Below are positions 10,713 to 19,447 of a DNA stretch of 64,000 nt, one piece after another. Position numbers and translations under genes: made by a program. Positions within the stretch are counted from its first letter, which is position 1, and each line of letters starts with the position of its first letter. Below the pieces are notes generated by a model. That model worked only from the letters and a program-made list of their open reading frames with translations, did no database searches and was not told the origin of the DNA. Source of the DNA: Caulobacter sp. X (GTDB lineage: Bacteria; Pseudomonadota; Alphaproteobacteria; Caulobacterales; Caulobacteraceae); NCBI RefSeq assembly GCF_002742635.1, contig NZ_PEGF01000001.1:1426001-1490000 (forward strand), read 5' to 3'.

Positions 10713-10727
10713 GGAAGACCGTCTTCC
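10713..10727. promoter_or_regulatory. Palindrome in the flgD-flgE spacer
   Basis: GGAAGAC-C-GTCTTCC is a perfect 7-bp inverted repeat in the untranslated leader 61-75 bp upstream of flgE. In RNA it could form a short hairpin, perhaps influencing flgE translation or mRNA processing. Function unknown; it does not resemble a sigma54 or CtrA site. Confidence 0.3.
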
Positions 10728-10771
10728 GAGGATCGCGTCGGCGTCGTTCTAACGCCCGGTCGATAGTTTGA

Positions 10772-11491
10772 TCAGGCGGCCTTGGGGGTCGTCTGGTCGC
10801 TGGTGGTTGCGGTCGCCGCGGCGGTGATGCCGATGACGTTGTCGATGGGAATGGCCTGGCCATCGACGATGACCTTGGCCTGGCCGGTGGAGTTGTCGAC
10901 GGCGGTGACGACGCCCTCGCTGCGGCCCTTGATGTTCGTGACCTTGATGTCCTTGGCGTCGGCGCCGACGGCCTTGACGTTGACCGTATAGACGCCGCCG
11001 TCGGCCAGCTGGGCGCCGGAGTCGTCCTTGCCGTCCCAGGTGATGGTGTGGTCGCCGCTCTTCTGGTCGTCCGGCTTGAGGGTGCGGACGACCTTGCCGG
11101 CCGCGTTCTTGATTTCGACGGTCAGCGAGGTCGAGCCGCCCGCCTGGGTCCAGGAGAACGTCGCCTTGCCGTTCTTGAGGGTCGAGTTGTCGGTGGTCGC
11201 GGTGACCTGCTTGCCGATCATCGACACGCCTTCGGACAGGCCCGTGCCGGTGTTCATGCCCACCAGGGCCGCCAGCAGGTCGTTCGTCACGAGCTGCTGC
11301 TCGACCCCGGTCATCTGGGTGATCTGCTGGGTCATCTGGGTCGTGTCGGTCGGCGACAGCGGATCCTGGTTCTTCAGCTGCGTGGTCAGCAGCTTCAGGA
11401 AGGTTTCCGTGTTGGACGCCACCGACTTCTTGCCGTTGTTGATACGGTCAAGAACCGAGGTGGTGCTCTGCGAGGAGACGGTGCTGGCCAT
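10772..11491 (-). CDS. flgD: Flagellar hook assembly (capping) protein FlgD
   Basis: A 239-residue protein. Residues about 20-80 hold the conserved FlgD N-terminal signature (ETFLKLLTTQLKNQDPLSPT, then TTQMTQQITQMTGVEQQL). The C-terminal part contains the Tudor/FnIII-like domains, with TITWDGKDDSGAQLADGGVY typical of the FlgD Ig-like region. FlgD forms the cap under which FlgE subunits are added, and is removed when the hook is complete. It begins 9 bp after the fliK-like gene ends, so the two are probably co-translated, and flgE follows. Confidence 0.96.
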   Translation of the reverse strand: MASTVSSQSTTSVLDRINNGKKSVASNTETFLKLLTTQLKNQDPLSPTDTTQMTQQITQMTGVEQQLVTNDLLAALVGMNTGTGLSEGVSMIGKQVTATTDNSTLKNGKATFSWTQAGGSTSLTVEIKNAAGKVVRTLKPDDQKSGDHTITWDGKDDSGAQLADGGVYTVNVKAVGADAKDIKVTNIKGRSEGVVTAVDNSTGQAKVIVDGQAIPIDNVIGITAAATATTSDQTTPKAA

Positions 11492-11500
11492 GGGCGCTTC

Positions 11501-13414
11501 CTAGATCCGGATGTCCAGGCCGCTGTCGGCGGCCGTCTTCAGGCCGGGCAGCAGGTCGGAGGGGGTGACGACAATCTCTTCCTCGGCGTTCATCGCCGCC
11601 TGGAAGGCGCGGCCCGAGAAGGCGCGCTGACCCTGATCGTTCCAGCCGTCGAAGGCGAAGAAGGCGTTGGGGTTCTGGCCGTTGTTCTGGCTGGAGACGT
11701 CGAAGGACAGAGCGTTGTCGGCCACATTGAAGCCAGCGTCCGCGAGGGCTTGGCGCAGTTCGCCGGCTTTGTTGCGCAGTTCCTGCGCCGCATGGACGGT
11801 GTCGAACCGCATGGAGGCGGTCAGGGCCCCGTCGCGAGCGATCTCGATGCGCACATCGACCTTGCCCAGGCCTTCGGGCGTCAAGGCGACGTCGAAGCGG
11901 GTGGTCTTGGCGTCGGCCTTCTTGACGATCTCCGCCGAAAGCGCGGCGACGGTCTCGGGCGAACCGCGGACCGGCGCGGGCGCGGCGGCCTGGGTCGAGG
12001 CGTTGACAACCGGCGCGGTCGCGACCGGCGGCGGGGCGATCGTGGGGGCCGGCGCGTTGGCCTGGGCCGGCGCTTCGACCGCGACGGAGCTGGCCGCGTT
12101 CGGCGTCTTGGCGTCGCCGCCGGCCTCGGAGGTCGCCGCCTCGGCGCTGACCACCGCCGTCACGGCCTGAGCGGTCTCCACCGGCGCGGCGTCGGCCAGC
12201 TTGGCCTGGATTTGGTTCTGCGCGGAGACCTTGGCGGTCTCGACCGGCTTGGCGGCTGGCGCGGCCTCGGCCGTCTCGGCGGCGTCGGCCGCGACCTGGG
12301 CGGCGACAGCCTCTCCAGGCGTCGCGGCGGCGTCGGCCTCCGGCGCGGCGAGCACCGGCGCGGTGATAGGCTGCGGAGCGGCGGGCGCGATCGTCGCCTG
12401 GACGATCGGCGCGGCGGCGGCCTTGGCCGTGTCAGCGGCCGGCTTGGCGGTCTCGGCGGGCTTGGCCGTGGCCACAGCCGGCGCTTCGGCGGCCTGCGCC
12501 GTGACGGCCTGCTCGGCAACCGCCTGCGCGGCGACGGGCGTCGGCGCGGCCTCGCCCGCGTTCAGCTTGGACAGAGCCTCCAGCGCGGCGGCGTCGACAG
12601 CCGCGCTCTCGGCGACAGCGGCGGCGGCCGTCTGGGGGGCGGTGGCGGCCGGCTGGGCGGGCTTGGCCTCGGCCTGGTTGGCGGTCTTTTCGAGAAGCGG
12701 CTCTTGCGTCGCCGCCTGGGCGTCGGCTTGGGCCAGGGCGGCGAAGGTCGGCGTTTGCCCGGCTTCGACAACCGGCGCTTCGGCCGGGATCGCTGTTTCG
12801 GCGACTTCGGGCTGAGCCTGGACCGGCGCTTGCACGGGCGCGGCCATCGCCGCGATCAGGGCCGCGGCGGCGGCGGCCTGGGCGGCGGCGTCGATCTGAG
12901 CCGCGTCCTGGCTGACGTTGGCGGCGGTGTCGGCGACCTGATCGGCCTTGGCGTCCGCCTTGTCGGCCTTGGCCTCGGTGTGATCCGCGGCCGCGTCCGC
13001 CTTGGCGTCAGCATTGGCGGCCACCTTGTCGGCAGCCTTGTCAGCCACCTTGTCGGCGGCGACTTGATCGGCCTGATCGGCGCGAGCGTCCTGAGCCGCG
13101 TCGGATCGCGCGTCGGCTCGAGCCTCGGCCCGATCGGCGGCGGCGGAGTCGGCCTTGGCCTCGGTCTTGGCGGGGCGGTCGGCCGGCTTGGACGAACGGA
13201 CGTCCTCGTCGCGGGCGTCGCTCTTGGACTCGGCGCGAGCCGAAGCGCGGGGGGCGGGCGTGTCGTCCTTGCGGCCAGCGATGGCCATCAGGGCGTCGAA
13301 GCCGTCATTGGCCGACTTCGCGCCGACGGCCGGGGTCGGCGCGGCGGGAAGAGCGGCGGTGGGTGCGGCGATCGCGGTCATTCGCAGTCGAAGCTCGGTT
13401 GGGCGGCGGTCCAT
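11501..13414 (-). CDS. fliK: Flagellar hook-length control protein (FliK-like)
   Basis: A protein of 637 residues, extremely Ala/Pro/Asp/Lys-rich through its first 480 residues. It includes a run of ADKADAKAD-type repeats (about 95-165) that probably forms an extended helix. The C-terminal 130 residues are the recognisable Flg_hook (FliK C-terminal) domain: TTRFDVALTPEGLGKVDVRI followed by an AQELRNKAGELRQALADAGF region. FliK acts as molecular ruler and switches export specificity when the hook is complete. It is the first gene of the hook operon behind a -24/-12 promoter. Start is uncertain: ATG at 13414 or ATG at 13381; neither has a strong ribosome-binding site. Confidence 0.85.
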   Translation of the reverse strand: MDRRPTELRLRMTAIAAPTAALPAAPTPAVGAKSANDGFDALMAIAGRKDDTPAPRASARAESKSDARDEDVRSSKPADRPAKTEAKADSAAADRAEARADARSDAAQDARADQADQVAADKVADKAADKVAANADAKADAAADHTEAKADKADAKADQVADTAANVSQDAAQIDAAAQAAAAAALIAAMAAPVQAPVQAQPEVAETAIPAEAPVVEAGQTPTFAALAQADAQAATQEPLLEKTANQAEAKPAQPAATAPQTAAAAVAESAAVDAAALEALSKLNAGEAAPTPVAAQAVAEQAVTAQAAEAPAVATAKPAETAKPAADTAKAAAAPIVQATIAPAAPQPITAPVLAAPEADAAATPGEAVAAQVAADAAETAEAAPAAKPVETAKVSAQNQIQAKLADAAPVETAQAVTAVVSAEAATSEAGGDAKTPNAASSVAVEAPAQANAPAPTIAPPPVATAPVVNASTQAAAPAPVRGSPETVAALSAEIVKKADAKTTRFDVALTPEGLGKVDVRIEIARDGALTASMRFDTVHAAQELRNKAGELRQALADAGFNVADNALSFDVSSQNNGQNPNAFFAFDGWNDQGQRAFSGRAFQAAMNAEEEIVVTPSDLLPGLKTAADSGLDIRI

Positions 13415-13443
13415 AACGAACGCGCCTTTGCCGCTCCTCCCCA

Positions 13444-13459
13444 GCAATGGTTGGGCCAA
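13444..13459 (-). promoter_or_regulatory. Sigma54 (-24/-12) promoter of the hook operon
   Basis: On the minus strand: TTGGCCC-AACCA-TTGC. The -24 GG (13457-13456) and -12 GC (13445-13444) are separated by exactly 10 nt, matching the Caulobacter sigma54 consensus TTGGCCC-N5-TTGC. Transcription would start near 13432, just ahead of the fliK-like ATG at 13414. Confidence 0.8.
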
Positions 13460-13466
13460 CTCCGAA

Positions 13467-13505
13467 AAACACCATCAAAATGCTGTTTTTATTGAAGTTA
13501 ATCGC
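13467..13505. promoter_or_regulatory. AT-rich, IHF-like bend region
   Basis: An AT-rich block in otherwise GC-rich DNA, containing CATCAAAATGCTG, a partial match to the IHF consensus WATCAA-N4-TTR. IHF assists sigma54 promoters by bending enhancer-bound activator onto the polymerase, and it lies directly behind the hook operon promoter. Confidence 0.45.
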
Positions 13506-13532
13506 TCGTTTACGATCGCGAACCTGCCTCCG

Positions 13533-13551
13533 AGCGGCGCTTTTTGCCCAG
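13533..13551. promoter_or_regulatory. Possible ftr (FlbD-binding) element, weak
   Basis: AGCGGCGCTTTTTGCCCAG has the CGGC...TTTGCC layout expected for Caulobacter ftr elements, but imperfect. It lies about 75-90 bp behind the hook promoter and a similar distance behind the flgK promoter, a typical enhancer distance for either. Recognition is from memory of the ftr consensus. Confidence 0.35.
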
Positions 13552-13605
13552 TTCGACGGGCGCTTGGGGACCGGAGTTGCCGCGTCGGCGGGTCGCGCCC
13601 CGACT

Positions 13606-13620
13606 TGGCGCCCTCCTTGC
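13606..13620 (+). promoter_or_regulatory. Sigma54 (-24/-12) promoter of flgK-flgL
   Basis: TTGGCGCCCTCCTTGC (13605-13620) has the -24 GG at 13607-13608 and the -12 GC at 13619-13620 with 10 nt between, as sigma54 requires. A start near 13632 would give a leader of about 150 nt to the flgK ATG at 13783. Confidence 0.75.
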
Positions 13621-13709
13621 GCATGACATCTCGTCGAATATCCGACCCACGGAACTCTTCGCCATGAAATTCAATGGCTTGGCATATATCGGGATCCTGA
13701 TCCCCACCC

Positions 13710-13731
13710 CGCCCCGGCAAGTTTCGCCGGG
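13710..13731. promoter_or_regulatory. ftr-like palindrome downstream of the flgK promoter
   Basis: CCCCGGC-AAGTTTC-GCCGGGC is a near-perfect palindrome with the CGGCAA core of FlbD ftr enhancers. It lies about 80-100 bp downstream of the predicted flgK transcription start. Downstream ftr elements are documented in Caulobacter, so this is a good candidate FlbD site; a leader hairpin is the alternative. Confidence 0.55.
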
Positions 13732-13782
13732 CAAGGACGCGTCGTGCGTTGCGCGGTTTGCCGAGCTGAAAGGATCGTTCGC

Positions 13783-15894
13783 ATGTCGCTGAACTCGATC
13801 ATGGGCACGGCGACGTCCGGCATGATGGCGGCCCAGACGGGCCTGCGCATCACGTCCGACAACATCGCCAACGTCAACACCAAGGGCTATGTCCGCAAGA
13901 CGATCTCCCAGTCGAACATGCTGTCGAACGGCATGGGCGTCGGGGTCAGCATCGACGCCATCAAGCGCGCGACGGACCGCTTCCTGACCACGGCCAGCCT
14001 GAACGCGGCCTCGGACAGCAGCCGCGCCGGCGTGATCGCCCAGTCGCTGAACAACGTGCAGCAGCTGTTCGGGGACCCGACAGGCGACACCAGCTTCTTC
14101 TCGCGCCTGGACGACATCTTCACCGCCTTCTCCAAGGCGCAGGACGATCCCTCCTCGTCGCTGCTGCGGACCCAGGCCCTCACGCGGGTGGATCAATTCC
14201 TCAGCGAGTCGAGCCGCATCACCTCGTCGATCTCCAAGCTTGGCAAGGACGCCGACACGCGCATCTCGGGCGACGTCGATCGCGTCAACGACCTGCTCAG
14301 CCAGATCGACGCCCTCAACACCGATATCACCCGCGCCAGGGTGGCGGGCGCCGACGCGACGGGCGCCGAGAACGTGCAGAGCGGCCTGGTCGACGAGCTG
14401 TCCAAGCTGATGAACGTCCAGGTCACGCCGCGCACCATGGGCGGCGTGGTCGTTCGGTCGACCGAGGGCCTGCCGCTGGCGGGCGACGGCGCGGCCAGGG
14501 TCACCTACCAGACCTCGCCGACGGCCACGGGCTACCTGACGGTCCAGCTCGCCAATGGCTCGGAAATGCCGACCCCTCTCAATATCTCCAGCGGCGAGAT
14601 CCGGGGCCTGATGGAGGTGCGCAACACCGAGCTGGTCAATCTGTCCGACCAGCTGGGCGAATTCACCTCGCGCGCGGCCGAGGAGATCAACCGCGCCGCC
14701 AACGCCGCCTCGGCGGTGCCGGCACCGACCACCCTGAACGGCCGCGACACGGGCCTCGACGCCCAGGCGGCGATCACCGGCTTCACCGGCAAGACGACGA
14801 TCGCCCTGACCGACAGCAGCGGCGTGATCCAACGCCGGATCGACATCGACTTCGACGCCGGGACCATGAGCATCAACGGCGCGGCGGGTCCGGCCTTCAC
14901 CCCAGCCAACTTCATGACCCAGCTGAACACCGCCATGGGCGGCATGGGCGGCGCCGGCTTCTCGGGCGGCGCCCTCAACCTGTCGGGGACCGGCGGCCTG
15001 GGGGTCGCGGTCGCGGACGACCCGACCACGCCCGCCGACAAGGCCGGCAAGGGTTTCAGCCACTATTTCGGCCTGAACGACATCATCCGCACCAACGGCT
15101 ACTCGCCCTATGAGACGGGCCTGACCGCGGCGGACCCGCACGGCTTCACCTCGGGCACCATGACCATCCGCCTGACCGACGTCGAAGGCGGCCGGATCCG
15201 CGACGTCGTGGTCGACGCGCCCGTCGGCGGCACCGTGCAGAACCTGCTCGACGCGCTGAACTCACGCGCCTCGGGGGTCGGGCTCTATGGCCAGTTCACG
15301 CTGAACGCCAAAGGCCAGATGACCTTCACATCGAACACCACCACGCCGGTGACCATGTCCGTTGTCGGCGACACCACCGAGCGCGGCGTCGGCGGCCCTT
15401 CGGTCAGCCAGCTGTTCGGCGTGGGTCCCGCCGAGCGCAGCACCCGGGGCGAGAAGTTCTTCGTCAGCACGGCGATGGACCAGAACCCAACGCTGCTGCC
15501 CTTCGCCAAGCTGGACCTGACCCAGGCGGTCGGCGGGGCCGCCGCCCTGGCGATCGGCGACGGCCGCGGCGCCCTGGCCCTGGCGAAGTCTGGCGACACC
15601 GTCACCAACTTCTCGGCGGCCGGCGACGCGACGCCCGCGACCATGAGCGTCTCGCGCTACGCGGCCGACTTCAGCGGCGCCATCGCCCGCAAAGCCAACA
15701 CCGCCGAAAGCCGCAAGGACTCCGCCGAGGCGGTCGCCACCGAAGTCGACAGCCAGCGCCAGTCCGAAGAGGGCGTGAACCTCGACGAAGAGCTGATCAA
15801 CCTGACCACATACCAGCAGGCGTTCAACGCCTCGGCCCGCCTGATCCAGGCGACCAAGGACATGTACGACGTGCTAACCGGACTTGTGAGCTAA
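13783..15894 (+). CDS. flgK: Flagellar hook-associated protein FlgK (HAP1)
   Basis: A 703-residue hook-filament junction protein. The N-terminal rod motif (LRITSDNIANVNTKGYVRKT, about residues 24-43) and C-terminal ELINLTTYQQAFNASARLIQ (about 665-684) are the FlgK family signatures that pack in the D0/D1 helical bundle. The middle holds variable exposed domains. I start at ATG 13783 because AAAGGA lies 9 nt upstream; an earlier start would add 13 residues with no family support. It is transcribed divergently from the hook operon behind its own sigma54 promoter, with flgL 3 bp downstream. Confidence 0.96.
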   Translation: MSLNSIMGTATSGMMAAQTGLRITSDNIANVNTKGYVRKTISQSNMLSNGMGVGVSIDAIKRATDRFLTTASLNAASDSSRAGVIAQSLNNVQQLFGDPTGDTSFFSRLDDIFTAFSKAQDDPSSSLLRTQALTRVDQFLSESSRITSSISKLGKDADTRISGDVDRVNDLLSQIDALNTDITRARVAGADATGAENVQSGLVDELSKLMNVQVTPRTMGGVVVRSTEGLPLAGDGAARVTYQTSPTATGYLTVQLANGSEMPTPLNISSGEIRGLMEVRNTELVNLSDQLGEFTSRAAEEINRAANAASAVPAPTTLNGRDTGLDAQAAITGFTGKTTIALTDSSGVIQRRIDIDFDAGTMSINGAAGPAFTPANFMTQLNTAMGGMGGAGFSGGALNLSGTGGLGVAVADDPTTPADKAGKGFSHYFGLNDIIRTNGYSPYETGLTAADPHGFTSGTMTIRLTDVEGGRIRDVVVDAPVGGTVQNLLDALNSRASGVGLYGQFTLNAKGQMTFTSNTTTPVTMSVVGDTTERGVGGPSVSQLFGVGPAERSTRGEKFFVSTAMDQNPTLLPFAKLDLTQAVGGAAALAIGDGRGALALAKSGDTVTNFSAAGDATPATMSVSRYAADFSGAIARKANTAESRKDSAEAVATEVDSQRQSEEGVNLDEELINLTTYQQAFNASARLIQATKDMYDVLTGLVS

Positions 15895-15897
15895 GCC

Positions 15898-16821
15898 ATG
15901 ACCCGAGTTTCCACCGTCCAGAACTACAACGTCATGACGTCCAACCTCATGCGGGCCCAAATCCGCCAGAGCGACGTCGGCGCGCAGGTCTCCAGCCAGA
16001 AGGTCGCCACCGACCTGAAGGGCTATGCCAAGAACGCCGAGATGCTGACGGCCATGCGCAGCACCCAGGCGCGCCTCGACGGCCTGATCGACCAGTCGAA
16101 ACTGGTCACCAATCGGCTGCAGATGCAGGACACCGGCCTCGGCAAGGTCGCCGACTCCACCAAGGCCGCGCGCGAGGCCATCGCCAACGCCCTGGCCTCC
16201 GGCAGCGCCCAGACCCTGATGCAGCAACTCCAGGCCGCGTTTGGCGATGTCGTTCAGGGTCTGAACACCAAGTCGAACGGCCTCTACGTCTTCTCGGGCG
16301 CAAAGACTGACACCGAGACGACCTCGGCCACCAGCATGGCCGACCTGACCCTGGCGCCCACCACGGCCTCGCTGTTCAACAACGACCAGTACATCGCGAC
16401 CAACCGGATCGACGAGCAGACCAGCGCCAAGACCGGCGTGCTCGGCGACGCCTTCGGCGTGCCCGTGTTCGACGCGTTCAAGCAGATCCAGGCCTATGTC
16501 GACGCCAATGGGGCGTTCACCGGCAAGCTGAACGACACCCAGGTGAACTTCCTGAAGGGCCTGCTGCCCACCTTCGACTCCGCCTACAAGGGTGTGGTCG
16601 ACGTCCAGGGCAAGAACGGCGTCACCCAGAAGCGCTTCGAGACCGCCCATACCGATCTCCAGAACCAGGCCGACCTGCTGACCGGCATGGTCGGCGACAT
16701 CGTCGACGTCGACATGGCCGACGCGGTGACCCGGCTGGAGTCGGCCAAGCTGGCCGTCCAGGCCTCGGCCCAGGTGTTCAGCAGCCTGCAGCAGTCGTCG
16801 CTGCTGAACGTGCTGAAATAG
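15898..16821 (+). CDS. flgL: Flagellar hook-associated protein FlgL (HAP3)
   Basis: A 307-residue flagellin-like junction protein. The N-terminal flagellin helix ([20 protein letters not shown], then [10 protein letters not shown]) and the C-terminal helix ([20 protein letters not shown]) pair as in flagellin D0/D1, with a short middle domain. FlgL adapts the hook to the filament after FlgK. The ATG is 3 bp after the flgK stop, so the pair is one sigma54-dependent operon. It is distinguished from true flagellins by its position and the sequence at its ends. Confidence 0.94.
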   Translation: MTRVSTVQNYNVMTSNLMRAQIRQSDVGAQVSSQKVATDLKGYAKNAEMLTAMRSTQARLDGLIDQSKLVTNRLQMQDTGLGKVADSTKAAREAIANALASGSAQTLMQQLQAAFGDVVQGLNTKSNGLYVFSGAKTDTETTSATSMADLTLAPTTASLFNNDQYIATNRIDEQTSAKTGVLGDAFGVPVFDAFKQIQAYVDANGAFTGKLNDTQVNFLKGLLPTFDSAYKGVVDVQGKNGVTQKRFETAHTDLQNQADLLTGMVGDIVDVDMADAVTRLESAKLAVQASAQVFSSLQQSSLLNVLK

Positions 16822-16856
16822 GGGCGAACCTCGCAAATCCGACGTTCCGCCGCTAT

Positions 16857-18086
16857 ATGGCGGCGATGACCGCCGAGTTTCCGACCAAGACCGACACCGC
16901 AGACGCCGACGCCCTGATCGCCCGCGCCGTCGAACAGGCGCGCGCCGCCGTCGGCCTGCCGGAGGGAACCCGGATCGTCGCGGCCATGTCCGGCGGCGTG
17001 GACTCGACCGTCACCGCCGCCCTGCTGGCCCGCGCCGGCTATGACGTCGTCGGCGTCACCCTGCAGCTCTACGACCATGGCGCGGCGATCTCGCGCAAAG
17101 GCGCCTGCTGCGCCGGCCAGGACATCCTGGACGCCCGCATGGCCGCCGAGCGGATCGGCATCCCGCACTACGTGCTCGACTACGAAAGCCGCTTCCGCGA
17201 GCAGGTCATCGAGGACTTCGCCGACGCCTATCTGCGCGGCGAGACGCCGATCCCATGCGTGCGCTGCAACCAGACCGTCAAGTTCCGCGACCTCCTGGAC
17301 GTCGCCCGCGACCTGGGGGCCGAGGCCATGGCCACCGGCCACTACGTCCAGCGCGGCATGCCCGCCGGGACGAACCGCCCGCAGCTGCGCCGCGCCGCCG
17401 ACCCGGCCAAGGACCAGAGCTACTTCCTGTTCGCCACCACGCGCGAGCAGCTGGATTTCCTGCGCTTCCCGCTGGGCGGCATGGACAAGCCGACTGTCCG
17501 CGCCGTCGCCGCGGGCCTGGGCCTCTCGATTGCCGACAAGCCCGACAGCCAGGACATCTGCTTCGTGCCCGAGGGCAAGTACACGACCGTCATCGACCGC
17601 ATCCGACCGCAAGGCGCGGAAGCCGGCGACATCGTGCACCTGGACGGCCGCGTGCTGGGCCGCCACGAGGGCGTGACCCGTTACACGATCGGCCAGCGCC
17701 GAGGCCTCAACGTCGCCGTCGGCGATCCGCTGTTCGTTGTGAAGATCGACGCCGACAAGCGCCAGGTGATCGTCGGTCCGCGCGAAGCCCTGCTGACCGC
17801 CGCCCTGACCTTGAAGGAAACCAACTGGCTGGGCGGCCAGGACGATCTTGAGGCGGCCGCCCAGGACGGCCAGCCGGTGCTGGCCCGCGTCCGCTCGACC
17901 CGCGAGCCGGTCCCCGGCCGCCTGACGCTGATGGACGGCGAGGTCGCGGTGGCCTTCGACGGGGCGGAAGAAGGCGTCGCCCCGGGCCAGGCCTGCGTGC
18001 TCTACGACCCGGCCGATCCCACGCGCGTCCTGGGCGGCGGCTTCATCGCGCGGGCCGTGCGGGCGATGGATCTGGCGACGGCCTGA
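16857..18086 (+). CDS. mnmA: tRNA-specific 2-thiouridylase MnmA
   Basis: A 409-residue ATP-dependent enzyme that thiolates U34 of Lys, Glu and Gln tRNAs. The PP-loop SGGVDS is at residues 45-50, the first catalytic cysteine is in [11 protein letters not shown] (about 137-147), and the persulfide cysteine is in [10 protein letters not shown] (about 228-237). A GxGQRRGL-type tRNA-binding segment ([11 protein letters not shown]) follows, then the C-terminal beta-barrel domain. It lies 35 bp after flgL but is not functionally related to flagella. An in-frame ATG at 16866 is an alternative start. Confidence 0.96.
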   Translation: MAAMTAEFPTKTDTADADALIARAVEQARAAVGLPEGTRIVAAMSGGVDSTVTAALLARAGYDVVGVTLQLYDHGAAISRKGACCAGQDILDARMAAERIGIPHYVLDYESRFREQVIEDFADAYLRGETPIPCVRCNQTVKFRDLLDVARDLGAEAMATGHYVQRGMPAGTNRPQLRRAADPAKDQSYFLFATTREQLDFLRFPLGGMDKPTVRAVAAGLGLSIADKPDSQDICFVPEGKYTTVIDRIRPQGAEAGDIVHLDGRVLGRHEGVTRYTIGQRRGLNVAVGDPLFVVKIDADKRQVIVGPREALLTAALTLKETNWLGGQDDLEAAAQDGQPVLARVRSTREPVPGRLTLMDGEVAVAFDGAEEGVAPGQACVLYDPADPTRVLGGGFIARAVRAMDLATA

Positions 18087-18145
18087 CTCAAGGATCGAAA
18101 GACGGCCTCCGGGGTTGTGCAAACGACACGCCCTGGAGGACCCGC

Positions 18146-18595
18146 ATGCTTCGATCCCTGCTCATCGGCCTTTCGGCCGGCTCCCGCGCGCTGACGCCGC
18201 TGGCCACCGTCAGCGAGGCGGCCCGCAGCGGCCAGCTCGCCGAGACCAATCCGGCCGTCCGCCTGCTGGCCCATCCGCTGTTCTCGGCGGGCTCCAAGGC
18301 GCTGGCGGCGGGCGAGCTGTGGGGCGACAAGCTGAAGTCGGCGCCGGACCGCATCGTACCCGCCGGGATCGTCGCGCGCCTGCTGGCGGGCGGCCTTGCG
18401 GGCGCGGCCCTTGCCCCACGCAGGCATCTCGTGCTGGGCGCGGCCCTCGGCGCCGGCGCGGCGGTCGCGGCGTCCTACGTCACCTTCGGCGCCCGCATGA
18501 AGGCCCTGCGCCGCTGGGGCCAGACGCCGACCGGCCTGGTCGAGGACGCCCTGACCTTGGGCGCGGCCCAATGGGTCGTGCGAGGCGCCAAGTGA
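18146..18595 (+). CDS. DUF4126-like small membrane protein
   Basis: A 149-residue protein rich in Ala and Leu with three or four hydrophobic segments. The N-terminal LIGLSAGSRALTPLA motif and a later GDKLKSAPDRIVPAG segment (about residues 60-75) are typical of DUF4126 integral membrane proteins of unknown function. A GGAGG ribosome-binding site lies 7 nt before the ATG. Its stop overlaps the GTG of the following short gene, so the two are likely co-translated. Confidence 0.75.
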   Translation: MLRSLLIGLSAGSRALTPLATVSEAARSGQLAETNPAVRLLAHPLFSAGSKALAAGELWGDKLKSAPDRIVPAGIVARLLAGGLAGAALAPRRHLVLGAALGAGAAVAASYVTFGARMKALRRWGQTPTGLVEDALTLGAAQWVVRGAK

Positions 18596-18738
18596 GCAAG
18601 CCGGAAAAGACCACCGCGCCGAAGCCGCCGGAAACGCTCAAGCCCGTGAAGGTCACGGCCGAAGGCGTCCGCCGTCAGCGCCAGCACATCAAGGAACTGA
18701 CCGGCGAGGACCCGCTGCGGGGCGGCGTCGCGGACTAG
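18592..18738 (+). CDS. Small basic protein of unknown function, coupled to the DUF4126 gene
   Basis: A 48-residue Lys/Pro-rich protein starting VSKPEKTTAPKPPETLKPVK and containing RRQRQHIKELTGEDPL. The GTG start overlaps the preceding stop (GTGA), a signature of translational coupling. I do not recognise a family. It is soluble and positively charged in the middle, and could bind nucleic acid or a membrane surface. It ends 4 bp into the convergent small gene on the other strand. Confidence 0.55.
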   Translation: MSKPEKTTAPKPPETLKPVKVTAEGVRRQRQHIKELTGEDPLRGGVAD

Positions 18739-18950
18739 TCGTCCATCTCCTCGAAAGCCAAGCCGATCTTGAAGAGGCAATAACCGGTCTCGTCCACGAG
18801 CCGGGCGACGTCCGCGGCGGTGTCTTCGCGCCCTCGCGTGAAGGTGTGACGCCAGTCCTCTTCACGCGCCTCGGCGGGAAAGCCGGCGCCCTCGGCGATC
18901 ACCAGTCGATAGGCTGGCTTCGTCCGGTGGACGTGAAAACGGTAGCTCAC
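18735..18950 (-). CDS. Conserved hypothetical small protein downstream of an HxlR regulator
   Basis: A 71-residue protein (VSYRFHVHRTKPAYRLVIAE at its start, ending FKIGLAFEEMDD). Its GTG start overlaps the TGA of the HxlR gene by the GTGA arrangement, so the two are likely an operon. The alternating polar/hydrophobic pattern suggests a small alpha/beta fold. I do not recognise the family and infer no function. Confidence 0.6.
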   Translation of the reverse strand: MSYRFHVHRTKPAYRLVIAEGAGFPAEAREEDWRHTFTRGREDTAADVARLVDETGYCLFKIGLAFEEMDD

Positions 18951-19447
18951 TCCGCCGCCATGTTCGCCGCTTCCAGCGCCTCGCCCACGGTCAGGCTGTC
19001 GGCTTGGCGCGAGGTGCGCTCCAGGTCGCGGCGCCCCACCACCTCGCCGCACGCCTCGCAAGCCAGAACCGGATGGAAGGCGCAGCCGCATGTCTTGTGC
19101 GTGAAGAGCACCGGCGAGTTGTCGCGGCCATAGACGTGGCGGTCGCCCCACTCGGCCATGGTCAGCAGCACCGGCGACAGGGCCAGGCCCTTCTCGGTCA
19201 GCCAGTATTCGTGGCGCGGCGGTCGTTCGGAATAGCGGCGGGTCTCCATGACGCCGTGGCTGACCAGACTCTTCAGGCGCGCGGCCAGCACGTTGCGGGC
19301 GACTCCCAGCCGCTCCTGCCATTGCTCGAAGCGCTTCACCCCGGCGAAGGCGTCGCGCAGGATCAGCAAGGTCCACGGATCGCCCACGACCTCGAGGGTG
19401 GCGGCGACCGAGCAGCGTTCGTTGGTGTAGTCAGCGGTTCGACCCAT
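18947..19447 (-). CDS. HxlR family transcriptional regulator
   Basis: A 166-residue winged-helix regulator of the HxlR/MarR-like group. The N-terminal CSVAATLEVVGDPWTLLILRD is the family hallmark; the Cys12 here is often redox-sensitive in HxlR members. The wing (RRYSERPPRHEYWLTEKG, about 69-86) is clear. The C-terminus has an unusual Cys cluster (HKTCGCAFHPVLACEACGE, about 116-134) resembling a small zinc-binding motif. It is divergent from the thiolase gene 231 bp away, so the thiolase may be a target (inference). Confidence 0.88.
   Translation of the reverse strand: MGRTADYTNERCSVAATLEVVGDPWTLLILRDAFAGVKRFEQWQERLGVARNVLAARLKSLVSHGVMETRRYSERPPRHEYWLTEKGLALSPVLLTMAEWGDRHVYGRDNSPVLFTHKTCGCAFHPVLACEACGEVVGRRDLERTSRQADSLTVGEALEAANMAAE

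Larger units (their letters stand above)
13415..13782. promoter_or_regulatory. Divergent flagellar control region between the hook operon and flgK
   Basis: This 368-bp gene-free interval separates the minus-strand hook operon from plus-strand flgK. It contains two opposed sigma54-type promoters, two candidate FlbD (ftr) sites and an AT-rich stretch (13467-13505) of the kind bent by IHF. The arrangement matches the known C. crescentus flbG/flaN region, where ftr sites and IHF control the two divergent late operons. The component sites are listed separately. Confidence 0.75.

Noticed and set aside
11048..13495. 815-residue plus-strand frame opposite fliK/flgD
   Set aside because: Gly/Arg low complexity mirroring the Ala-rich fliK sequence; crosses the hook promoter.
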